Shown here in pieces: positions 53,701 to 64,000 of a DNA stretch of 64,000 nucleotides; position 1 is the stretch's first letter; each line of letters opens with the position of its first letter. This stretch comes from Lates calcarifer (Eukaryota; Chordata; Actinopteri; Centropomidae). The notes beneath the pieces were generated by a model. The model was not told the origin of the DNA. It saw only the letters and a list, made by a program, of their open reading frames with translations, and made no database searches. The position numbers and the translations under genes were made by a program. The stretch spans positions 7,796,194 to 7,860,193 of the forward strand of contig NC_066852.1 of the NCBI RefSeq assembly GCF_001640805.2. Direction: 5' to 3'.

Positions 53701-56560
53701 TAATCCAATCAAATGATTTCAGTCCATCAGAGTCAAAACATCTTTAGATATATGATCAAATAACAACAAATACAATTTTCCTCAGCACTTGTACTGGTAA
53801 TTTCATGTCATTTCAATAAAAATGGTGAGAGTGCTTTTGGTGCAGAAATTTGTTATGTGGATGTTGTTGCCATCTAGTGGACTGAGGCTTTGGCATTGCT
53901 TCACCTAGATACAGTTTAGCTAAAGTGAATTGAGTCTGTTGAAAGTCTTTGCTGCAAAGATGGGTTCAAGCCTGCCTTAATGCAATGATCACAGATTTAT
54001 GTTACTGAAAGAGTTACTGGATTCTGTAATCATGCCTCCTCTCCATAATGGAAGGAGAATAGAACAGAGTATCCTCATCCCTCAGAGTGAAAATGTGTTA
54101 TAAAAGCAATCTCTTCACTGCCAAATTGTACAGAGGGAATGCTTGCTATGACTAAAACCTCTTTCAGTACTGGCATGTGAGTATTGTGAGCCCATCTTTG
54201 ATGAGCTTTACACAAAGCAAGCATGTTTAACACCTGAAAGCAGCAGTTTATTCACACTAGCACAGTGCCATATTTTTGACAGAAGAGCATCCTGAACATG
54301 CTGCAATGCCACATGCTTCTAATACCATGTTCTTGCAGTGGATGACATTTGGTAGTCTTCCAGTCTTCCAGTCTTCCAGTTTGTAGTTCTGTGCCTTTAT
54401 GACCAAATCATTAACCATTAACCTTTTGCTGCCTAAATCTAACCATAGATTGACCCACATACATGCACACACAGTCATCCAGTGCTGGGTGAATAACTGA
54501 CTGGGAGGAAACCTATCAAATAAACCATAAAGGCTGCATTTACTAGTAATAGTTATCACCTCTCAACATAAATGCTTCTTGTTCAAACAGACACACATAT
54601 ATTCTTACTGCTTAAGTTCATGGGGGGGACACAAGTAGGTGAGAAGTCATGCCATGAACATATATGTGTTGGAAGGTAGAGAAATGACAAAAAAATGTTG
54701 TATAGATTTCTGGAAACTTGCTGGTAAAATAGATAGATAGATATGAATAATGAATAATGTTTTGATTCATTCTTTCTTCACCTGTCTTTCCAGTTCTTTG
54801 TCATGCTCACTTTATTAATCAGCACTTTTCATTCTACTGCAACAGCAGCTGAACTGTAAATCACTACCCTGATGTTTACTGTTAGAATACTGGTCTGCTT
54901 GTGCAACTTTGTCACCAAGCTTTGGCCTTGACACTAACAATCACTTTTGGATGTGATTCTCTTGGGAACAGGCACAGATACAGTGTACAAACATGCACAG
55001 ATAGTTGTAACCTTTCCAGAATAACTAGATGAAAGTCATTTATTGAGACACAACAGCAGGGAATGAGCTCGTTATGTTTTTTTGCATACAATACAAAGCG
55101 ACACCGACATTACACAGAGATATGTGTGCTCAAAAATTCACACACAGATTAAACATTAAGCTTGGTGTTCCCCTCGTGGGGAGGAGTCTCTCAGTGGTCA
55201 GAATAAATGTTTGGACATACGGGACTCCCATTCTTACATCTCCCTCTGCAGTTGAGTGCTGACCTGATGGGAAAGAGACACAACATGACATCAAGTACAG
55301 GTACTGGATTCAAACCTTTTGTCTCATTCATGTTGGTCAGCATATTTGATTATATCTCTATATATTTAGATATATTTAACATACTTTAAACTAATGAAGT
55401 ATAGACTTTAAACCAAACACTTTTATTCTGTGCCTTCTCATGTTGAACAAATTCGGCTTAATCAAATGGATGCTGCTCCCAATTGTTTTGTTGTTTTTTT
55501 TTTTTGTTTTGTTTTTTTAAATGTAAATTGTGATCATCAAATACACAGTTGAGCATCAGCGGTTTGTCTTTGTGTGTCTCTGGAGGACCACTACGTTCTA
55601 GAACATTGCAAAGAAGGTTTATGGTGGGGAAAAGCAAACAGTGATCCATTAGCTGCACCGAAGTGCCGGTGGTATAAGCTATTCAGGAGAGGAGGCTGCT
55701 TGGCCACGTAGATGTGATGTGAGAGATGGATTTCATGTAGGAACACGGTTACTAAGTGTGTTGCTGACCATTTTACATATTCTGAGGGTTGCATTTTTAT
55801 AACAGTTTGTTTTTATTTCACACTGTGTCATTGAAGCAAGGACTCACTGAATGTTACTGATATGATGAACCACGCAGATAAGCAGTGTTACAAGCTGAAG
55901 ACATTTTCATACCTCTTAATGGCCACAGTGGGTACACAGATTAACCATGAGTAGATAATATATTCATTTTATTTTATTTTTATTCAACCATTATTTCTAT
56001 AGATTAGGTGAGCTTAGAGTACATAGTCTTTTATGGCAAAGCCCTGTTAACAATTTTGTGGAACAAAACAAACAAAATAACAAGGACAGGCAGAATAAAT
56101 AAATAAACAAAGTACAAGCTCAGAGAAAGGTGACATTGCTCACTACTCCCATGGGACCACTGCACTAACAGCAAAGGCAGGTTTTCCTGGATTAGTTCTG
56201 GTTCATGGCTGCTGCAGCAGCCTGCTCCAGGTGTGGGTCAAGTGTGGCCTGCCTGAGGTCCCGGGGCAGCAAGGATGAGATTTCTGATGACAACTTACTA
56301 ACTTGATAAATAAACACTAGTGGTTATTATGGTTGTTATTATTATAACTCAGTGTATCTAATTAAATGCAGCAGTGAGTGTTATGATTATTACCAGTGAT
56401 GAACCTGAGACCAGTGTGGTCACATTTTCATTAGACATTTTAAGGTTTTTAATGTTCTTTCAATCCCTCCCCTTTTAGAGAGGCCAAAGACTAACGATAA
56501 TCACTCACAGTCAAACCCTGTTTTATGGTGCCTGATAGTCACAGTCAGCAGATATATCAT
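50761..56560. other. Intergenic region between cltc and pdzd3
   Basis: About 5.8 kb without a recognisable gene. Features seen: a CCAAT-containing stretch (CAGCCAATCAGG) near 51014; a 10-base inverted repeat CACATGCTGC / GCAGCATGTG (51255-51264 and 51314-51323); an 8-base tandem AGTCTTCC x3 near 54355-54380; a CT-rich tract near 53240-53275; and AT-rich simple sequence near 55480-55520. Confidence 0.5.
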
Positions 56561-56823
56561 CCAAGCCTCAAACACCGCTTCACACTTTAACCACGCAGAA
56601 GTTCACAGAGCTGTAAGTTTGAATGAATAAACCTTTAATGTGATTTGAAGCTAATGATTATGTATGTTTGTTTGTCATTTGATCTGGGTTATGTGATATC
56701 AGTGCAGACTAAAAACTGTAGTCGAAAGAGTATCACGTTATGATCGATATGGTAAATATGTATTGAAATGTGTAGATATGGAACTATGCTGCTAAAGTCA
56801 TTCACTTCATTTTTGTTTTCAAG

Positions 56824-56851
56824 GTTTGGTGGAAGTCATAGGGTTGACAGA
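56824..56851 (+). CDS. pdzd3: Putative small upstream pdzd3 exon
   Basis: 28 nt between TTTTCAAG and GTAAGT. In phase with the next exon it reads LVEVIGLTE before KFTFNPKEG. It has no ATG, so an earlier exon would be needed. A donor GAGCT|GTAAGT at about 56610 could close a 5' exon, but the frame that would join is stopped. Confidence 0.45.
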
Positions 56852-57414
56852 GTAAGTCTGATTTTCATCTAATTATTTGCACCAATGTTAAAACATTTTA
56901 AAAGACTTATTATTTCAATGTCTCTTTGAAAGTCAAATATGAACATTTTACTCAACTTCTGATAAAAAATTATGTTAAGATGATCAGGCACAGCACAGAA
57001 CAGAGTCAGACATTTAGTCTAAAAAAAAGAAAGAAAAGGGATTCGTGTCTCTCTAAACCATTATCAGATCAATGTTGAGTACAAGAATTTGAAAATTGTA
57101 TTTGACTTGACTTGGCATTTTGACTTTTGGAGTATAATAATCTTTAAGACTTTGGGCCTGAGATAAGACCCACTGCACACAGATAATTGTTGTTGTTATT
57201 ATCATGATAATGATGGGATTGTGCAACTAATATGCACTAAACAATGTAATGTAGCTGTAACTGATGCAATTGATCGAGTAATTTATTTCTAATTTTACCT
57301 TTTATTACAGAATAATTTATCTGCTTGAACTTTAAGTTTAAATTTAGAAGGTCATAAACCAAAATAGTCAGTAGTAACTTAAGGGTTAAAGGGCTTCCAT
57401 CTCCTCTTTTGCAG

Positions 57415-60086
57415 GAAATTTACATTTAATCCTAAAGAGGGAATAGACAACCCAGTCATGGTCATCACAGACGACGCAGGTATCCTGTATAAATGACTTA
57501 CTATTCTGTGTGTGAGAACACATGAGGATGAACTCTTCTCTGTATAATACTTTTCTGTCTTTCCTGCTCAGACTCTGTGCCAACACCCAGCCCACGTCTG
57601 TGTGTTCTTAAACGAGAGGAAGGGGAGTCGTATGGCTTTCATCTGCGAGTGGAGAGGGGGCGCCAGGGTCACATAATCAGAAATGTGGTGTTAGGGGGAG
57701 TGGCAGGGTGCAGTGGCCTTCAAGATGGAGACAGGCTTCTGGAAGTCAACAGCTGCTATGTTGATGATATTCCTCACCCTGAGGTAAGATAAGTATCTGA
57801 TATTATTAAAAGGACAGACACCTCTTTGGGAAACTCATGGGATCTTAGTGCATCTATTGTTTTTCCCTTTTTATGATGAAGGTGGCCAGGAAGATAAAGC
57901 TAAGTGGAAACCAGTTATGTTTATTAGTGCTGGATGGGGAAGCGTATGAGCTGGCTGTGTCACAAGGCGAAGACCTAAGAGGTCTGGCCAGAGCACACAA
58001 GGACAAGGGCTGTAAACCCCCCAGACTCTGCCACATCACCAGGGATCCTGTCTCAGGTCTAGGCATCAACTTCACACCTGTGGAAGGTAACGCTTTTTCT
58101 GGTAATCACAGCAAATCCAAGGTTCAAGATCAGATGTCTCATGAACCTTAAGTTGAAGTCTGTACAGTGTCATTGAGAATATTCCTCCCATTTCTTCTCT
58201 GTAGGAGAGAAAGGTCACTTCTCTGTGAGCCTGGTGACAGGTGGTGCAGCTGAAAAGGCAGGAGTGTGTAAGGGAGATCGCCTGGTGTGGATGAACGGAG
58301 CAACAGTGTCTGACCTCACACACTCTGCACTCAGCAGGATGGTACATAGTCAAACTGTTTTTATAATAATTTTGTAATTTTTTAAAATCTTAATTAAAAA
58401 ATAAAAAGGAGTTGGAGTTTAAAATAATAATACTTTTAAATAATGCTTTGCTGTAGATGAAAAAATGTGGCAACCACATCACCATCCTAGTGATTGACCG
58501 TGAGAGTGAGAAGAACTACATGCGACAGAGGATGCCTATCCTACCCACCATGGCTGTTCCACATAAGCTGCCTTACAGGGCCAGAAAACTCCACCTAGTC
58601 TCTGGGCCTGATGGCTACGGCTTTCTCCTTCGGCTGGAGAAGGCGCCATCAGGACGTACATGTAAGAGGACAATAAGAACACAAAAGTTAAAAACAAGAA
58701 TTCTAAGCGTTTAAGTCTTTTTAGATAAATTTCTGTATATTTCTGAACAATAGTTCATATCCTGCGTGAGATGGACAGAGGCAGTCCAGCAGAAAGGGCA
58801 GGTATGCGTGATGGAGAGCTGCTGCTAGAGATCAATGGAGAGTCAGTGGAGACACTGAAGCACGAAGAGATTGTGGACAGAGTGAGACAGAGTGGACAAC
58901 AAGTTTCCCTCACCACCATCACTTCCCAGGGGCTGGAGTTTTACACCCAGGTGGGCATCAGTGTCTTTTCCAAAACTGTTTTCCCAGATGACAACACTGA
59001 GCCCTTATGTCCTAATCAACCAATAAACCCCATCTCTGTAGACAGGCACTGTGCAGCCTGTGCAGACAACTGAGACAACTCAGAATGGCCATTACTAGAA
59101 TCAAGGATTCAAGGAAGATAAAACTCAGACAATTACACAAAATGACCAACAGTCAATAAAAAGTATGAATACCACAGCAGATGTCCATATTATTCCCTGT
59201 CCAGATACTTATTTGTGAATGTCAGCAGGCCATTAACGCATAGCACTCACCATAACTTTGTCTGAGCTAATTAAAAAATTATTTTGCATTCATATCATTG
59301 AGCAAAGACTGAAATTGGAAGTCATATCTAAATATGAAGTCATATCATGATTCTTCAGATAACAATGTTTCTTTTCTTTATTTTGTTTCTGCAGTTGGGA
59401 CTATCACCTCTTCTCTTCTGTGAGGATGATGCAGCTGAGAAAGAAAAGGAGGGCAGTGTGCCAGCCTCTGAAGCAGAGAAGTCAACACATAAAGAAATTG
59501 ATGGCTTGGGCAAGCCCAGACTTTGTTCTCTCCGAAAAGGCCCTCTAGGGTTTGGATTTAATCTGGGTTGTGTCCCACAGTGTCCTGGGACCTTCATCAG
59601 CCAGGTGGGTGATGAAATATTATACTGGTCTTAGTCAACATTATATTGTTACTGATAACAAAGAACAAGAAGGTTGCAGTCCAGGTTATTGTATTTTTGG
59701 TCAAATGTTGTGGTAGATTGAATTTTCTCTCCTGTAGGTGGCTTTTGGAGGCTCTGGGCAGAGTGCAGGGCTACTTGTGGGTGATGTGGTGATTGAAGTC
59801 AATGGACAAAATGTGGAGGAGAAATATTTGGAAGATGTGATTATGCTTGTGAAGGAAGGAGGACACTTTCTTTCATTATCAGTCATGGATAAGACCAGCT
59901 ATACCAAGATGAAACAGGCTATCACACCAACCAGAGATATCTCTGACAGTGAGGTAAAAAAGATTTTATATACTACATAATCTGTTAACACAGTTTTTAC
60001 TTTAACAATGACCACTATTGTTACCATATAATTTTGTATTTGTATCTCAGCAGGAGGAAGAAGACTATGAAATATCATCTTTGTGA
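57415..60086 (+). CDS. pdzd3: pdzd3 (NHERF4), four-PDZ scaffold protein
   Basis: Scaffold of the NHERF family that binds C-terminal tails of membrane proteins in absorptive epithelia (family knowledge). Exons: 57415-57479, 57572-57783, 57882-58086, 58205-58341, 58457-58661, 58754-58950, 59395-59604, 59738-59953, 60051-60086. A small upstream exon at 56824-56851 joins in phase. From the first ATG seen (57458) the product is 479 residues, but the preceding FTFNPKEGIDNPV is shared with human PDZD3, so the true start is probably further upstream and was not found. PDZ domains begin at PRLCVLKREEGESYGFHL, PRLCHITRDPVSGLGINF, RKLHLVSGPDGYGFLLRL and PRLCSLRKGPLGFGFNL. LSPLLF between PDZ3 and PDZ4 also matches human. 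PDZ2 has GLGI where the carboxylate loop is usually G-F-G-F. The protein ends EISSL, a class I PDZ ligand pattern. Confidence 0.9.
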
Positions 60087-60450
60087 GCAACAAAGATGAA
60101 TAATTCTGAAGACATTCTCCCATACCACATCTACTGAGGAGACTTTAACTGAGCTGAACAAGAAAAACTAATATTATTATCATATTAGCTAAGATTGCCT
60201 CAATCTAATCCCAGGGTTTCATGAAGGAATCCAAAGATGAAACAGATAAAATAAGATAAATGAAACTGTAACAGTGTCAATTGTACAAACCACAAAGAAA
60301 TTTTGTGATGTGTATTTATGTATGATACAGAAATACCTTTTAGTTCAATATTATATAGCACATCTAAAGATATTGAATGTTTAGTCTTAGCCAATATCTG
60401 CCACATGTGATCTCAATCAGATAAATTACAGAATAAATAAAATGCTCCAC
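60087..60450 (+). other. pdzd3 3' UTR with AATAAA signals
   Basis: Follows the TGA stop; GAATAAATAAAATGC lies at about 60430-60444. Confidence 0.5.
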
Positions 60451-60544
60451 AATTTAAAAGACCACAATCTCCATAAAATAAATCTCTTATTGCACTGAGA
60501 TTAATGGAAACCAGTGGTTGCATGTAAGCAGAGAAAATTTCTAA

Positions 60545-60549
<5 letters not shown>

Positions 60550-60580
<31 letters not shown>
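60550..60580. repeat. Poly(A) run of 31
   Basis: Uninterrupted A tract downstream of pdzd3. No retrocopy was recognised next to it. Confidence 0.9.
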
Positions 60581-60582
<2 letters not shown>

Positions 60583-60599
60583 ACTATGCTTTAGAAAAT

Positions 60600-61500
60600 G
60601 AACAGCAATAATGTAACATGTGGATGATAAGTGGGCAAAAACACTGGTATTGTCCTTTACTATGTAAAAGAAAATCTTTGTTAATTGTACTGTTGTGAGT
60701 TGTAGTGGAAGGTTACGTGAGTGTTTAACATATTAATATAAATAAATAAAAAATAAATAAAATGTTTATTCAAATACTGTAGTGATGAAAAAAAATTCTT
60801 GTTTTTAATTTTAATTTTTAATTTTATTTAGAATCTTACCTATGCTTCTATCATATTTATCATCCTTTTGCCATGTTAAACTCTCCACAATGACACAGCC
60901 TAATAAATAAAAATAAAACACATAAAGGCGCTGTGTGAAAAATGTGTGAAAGCATGACATGATAGAAGTTTTTAGACAATAATAAAAATGATGCATGTAT
61001 GATGTATGTTACCAGCTGAAAATTTTCATGCAACTGATCTGACTAAATCTATTCTAAGTTTAATAGACCAGGACCATCATTTTAGGCTCTTGGCTGAGAT
61101 CTGACGCTGATGATCGTGACGTGCACCTCCTCCAACTTAATTACTTACATAATTAGTCTGCTAGTTGTTAGTTTTATTCATTCCCAGTTATGTGTCTGGA
61201 AAAGTGTGGTTGACCCACAACAGGACTAAATCTTCTCAGTGAAAAGTCAACGTTTACACCGAAACATATTTTACTATAAAATGTCCCCATTCATACACTC
61301 ACTAAGAGGCACTTTATCTCTCCATTTATCTAATTAATGACCCTATCAATTATCTGTAGTCTATCTAATGATACAACCAACCAACAGGGAATCATGCAGT
61401 TATGGTCTGGTTAACCCACTACACCCCCTGGTGACCATGTAGCAAAAATACTTGTGCCGTGAAAATCTAATCAGCTACCAATTGTTATTATTATGTAACT
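60600..61500. other. Intergenic region between pdzd3 and atp5mg
   Basis: AT-rich, with no recognisable gene. A CRE/E-box-like string (CGTGACGTGCACC) is at about 61115-61127. Confidence 0.45.
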
Positions 61501-61766
61501 GAACTGCAATCAAATTATACTGGAATTCTGGAAACGCCGAAATGCTGTGCGACATGTAAACATGACTTTTTTTTTTTTTTTTTAACGTGAACCGTAACTG
61601 AACAAGAAGGTCTTCCCGTGTGGTAGCGTGGCCATAGGAGTGTAGCACGCTGTTTCTGTTCAGGCAGTTGTATGGTCAGCTGTACACGCGGGTCCTTCTA
61701 CTGGAGGTGACATTCAGTCGGCTAGCAGGAGCAGGGGGAGCAATTAGCATCCACAAACACATCAAC
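61500..61766 (+). promoter_or_regulatory. atp5mg promoter / 5' UTR
   Basis: CpG-containing sequence leading to the ATG at 61767, with a run of 18 T at 61567-61584. No TATA box was seen. Transcription start not fixed. Confidence 0.45.
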
Positions 61767-63852
61767 ATGGCACAGGCAGTGCAAAAACTGGTCGGTAAAG
61801 TACCTACGCTGATTGGCGGTAAGTCCATCTGTTGTGTAATTTTTATATACTATAATGTATCCAATAATGGGCAGCTGAGTCGTAGATAATGTAATCTTCA
61901 TTGACAAGACGTAGCGAGGTTGCAATAACGCTGTCAGTTGCACCGTGACCCAGCCATCAGATGAATGAATGTATTGTTAGCTAATGCTATCAGGAGTTGA
62001 AAATACTTCATCGACAGTTCGTGTTATTTTTCTCTAACGTTATCTGAATGCTGGCACGGGTGATTTGTTTTGTTTAAACTCACTTAACTTTAGCCAAATA
62101 GCTAAGTAGCTAATGCTAACAGTTAGCACGTACGGAGCTCTGCTGCAGCTCAAAGCTAACTTTAGCTGCAGTAAAGCAGAATGACATCAGAGGCTTGCAG
62201 TAATCACTGTATTTTCTTCTCCCCTAGCCGCTGTCACCTACTCCAAACCTCGGCTAGCAACCTTCTGGCACTATGCCCGTGTTGAACTTGTTCCCCCATC
62301 CCCTGCTGAGATCCCCAAGGCTATCGAGGGGGCATCAAACCTCATCAAGGGTTTCCAGACAGGACGTCTCGGTCAAACCACAGTGAAGGTACGCGTGTTA
62401 TTGTCACAGACATTGTTGTGTATATATATAATTATGTACCATGAGTGATTGAAAGTATATTTCCGTTTAAAAACGGCAATGACCTGACACATTATTGTAA
62501 TCCCAAATACAAGCATCTAAATGTTTAGTTTGTGTACCAGTACCGTTTACTGGTTTTATTGATGTGCCACATACTAATTTTAGGCCTGGTTCTCAGGAGA
62601 CTTTGTGTGGGTTATGTCTAGAAAATTTCAGGTTTGCAGTGCATGTTTATAAGAGGTTTTAGATTTGTTGACAGAACGCTGAGTTGCAGTATTTGTAGGG
62701 TACATTGAAAGGACAGACACTGTCACCACCAGGGTTTGACATACCCAAACTGTTTTTAATTGTAAACACCCATCTTAAAGTTGTAGCGAAAGTTCATATA
62801 GACACAAACCATTTTCTCATTCCAAGTATAGTCTACCGGTGCAGATAATTTTAGCTTTATTTGCCAAAGTTGTGTGATATCCAGTTCTGCCAGCACAATG
62901 CAGTGTCGATGAGCAGAGTTTCTGTTGTGCTTGCCACAATGAAAAATAACATTGTATTACTGAATTGTATTTGGTAAAAGGTTTCCAGAAAGAATGTCCT
63001 GTTCGCTCAGAGACCTCACCAAGAACTGTTTTCTTTTTTAAATTGATTTTAAAAATGGTGTCTAATGAAAAAAAATGGATAGGGATGGAGGCCAAAATCA
63101 TAGCAGTACAGCTCACAAAACCTGGGCAGATCAATTTAAATGATCTGCACTGAGAGAGAGTGTATACTGGCTCTTCTTGAAGGATTTTAAAGAATTTTAA
63201 CATACTTTTTTTTCTCTTTACTTTGAATGATCATACTTATTAAGTAATAAAACATAAGTGGGTGCACACAGTGTACCATAATGTATGATGGGTTTAAAGG
63301 TTTTGTATAGTAGTAAATAAGGAGATGTTTTGTAATTAGAAACATGCATTGATCACATATCAACAATAGTTTGATTTGATTGTTTATTATTTAAATTTCA
63401 GGTCAATACAAGAGCACACATTAACCCATAATTAACACAAATAAAGAGTCACGCTGTGTAAATCAAGCTGTTCTAAAATTCCAATTGACCAAAACATTAG
63501 GGGCTAAATGATAAATTTGTAAATCTAAAGTAATTGTTGAATGATTGCAATGCCAGAAATGCCAATAAAAACAATGAGGTGTATTCATCAGTGTTATTCT
63601 CTTTTCATTGTTGTACTAAATAAAAAAGATGATTAAGTCTATAAGGGAAAACCATGACAGTAATATTGTCATCAGTGGCTAATACTGTAGTTTGCTTGAT
63701 ACCTTTCTCCAGAAGCAAATCAAATTATGTTTTTTTTTTTTTTTTTTTCACAGGATGCTCTAAGGAATGGGCTGGTGGCCACCGAAGTCTTGATGTGGTT
63801 CTACATTGGAGAATGCATTGGCAAAGGAGGCATTATTGGCTATGATGTCTGA
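61767..63852 (+). CDS. atp5mg: atp5mg, ATP synthase membrane subunit g (complete, 103 residues)
   Basis: Small subunit of the Fo part of mitochondrial ATP synthase in the inner membrane, involved in dimerisation and crista shape (family knowledge). Three exons: 61767-61818, 62228-62388, 63754-63852, in phase with canonical AG/GT borders. The product is 103 residues, the same length as human. It starts [34 protein letters not shown] and [15 protein letters not shown] are close to human, and the C-terminal membrane helix is [20 protein letters not shown] with the GxxxG dimer motif (GECIG), ending IIGYDV. The most variable part is the middle ([17 protein letters not shown]). A poly(A) signal follows at 63925-63930. 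Both introns lie inside the window. Confidence 0.98.
61978..62165. promoter_or_regulatory. GCTAA/TTAGC motif cluster in atp5mg intron 1
   Basis: Several copies of GCTAA and TTAGC: TTAGCTAATGCTATC, TAGCTAATGCTAACAGTTAGC, AAAGCTAACTTTAGCTGC. Similar clusters occur near other gene starts in the window. Confidence 0.5.
62389..63753 (+). other. atp5mg intron 2
   Basis: 1.36-kb intron. It has a 128-codon open frame on the minus strand (63203-62817) with no confident similarity, and a run of 19 T (63730-63748) that forms the polypyrimidine tract of the last acceptor. Confidence 0.6.
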
Positions 63853-64000
63853 ATCTTGGACTGTCATGCTTTTTTTTTCTCTTGAGCGTTATATGCTCAA
63901 CTTCCTGCAAGAATCCTGGGAACTAATAAACAAATATCTATTGTTAAAGAAACTTACAGTATTGTTGTGTTTGGTTATATGCTACCTGCAGGTTTATTAC

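Noticed and set aside
60550..60580. Poly(A) run as evidence of a processed pseudogene
   Set aside because: No retrocopied coding sequence or target duplication was seen beside it.
62817..63203. 128-codon minus-strand frame in atp5mg intron 2
   Set aside because: Considered as a transposase remnant, but no catalytic motif or element ends could be identified.

Overview
This is a stretch of vertebrate, almost certainly teleost fish, nuclear DNA. The genes have many short exons with GT-AG introns, AATAAA poly(A) signals, CA/GT microsatellites and interspersed repeats of types that look familiar from teleost genomes. Nothing bacterial, viral or CRISPR-like was seen. The provided reading frames are mostly fragments of exons, so genes were rebuilt by joining exons across splice sites and checking codon phase.

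Layout from left to right. (1) About 1.5-6.5 kb, minus strand: the first four coding exons of vmp1 (ER/autophagy membrane protein); the rest of the gene lies off the left edge. A CpG- and TTAGC-rich island sits inside its second coding-gene intron. (2) 10.9-14.4 kb, plus strand: a roughly 12-exon gene for a coiled-coil protein with one C-terminal membrane segment and a short tail that resembles a KASH peptide; no family assigned with certainty. (3) 16.6-17.1 kb, plus strand: ptrh2, mitochondrial peptidyl-tRNA hydrolase 2. (4) 50.5-19.8 kb, minus strand: complete cltc (clathrin heavy chain), 30 constitutive coding exons giving 1,678 residues, plus a 21-nt alternative microexon at 22768-22788 that raises it to 1,685. 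(5) 50.7-56.6 kb: intergenic. (6) 56.8-60.1 kb, plus strand: pdzd3 (NHERF4-type four-PDZ scaffold). (7) 61.8-63.9 kb, plus strand: atp5mg (ATP synthase membrane subunit g), complete, 103 residues.

The vmp1 / ptrh2 / cltc order and orientation mirrors human 17q23, except that the coiled-coil gene is inserted between vmp1 and ptrh2. pdzd3 and atp5mg are both on human 11q23.3, so the gap between cltc and pdzd3 marks a join between two ancestral linkage groups. The genes are not an operon or pathway; each is independently transcribed.

Most interesting points: the KASH-like tail of the unnamed coiled-coil gene; the cltc microexon with a TGCATG (RBFOX-type) site held in the loop of an 11-bp perfect intronic inverted repeat; a possible internal vmp1 promoter; and TTAGC/GCTAA motif clusters near four gene starts.
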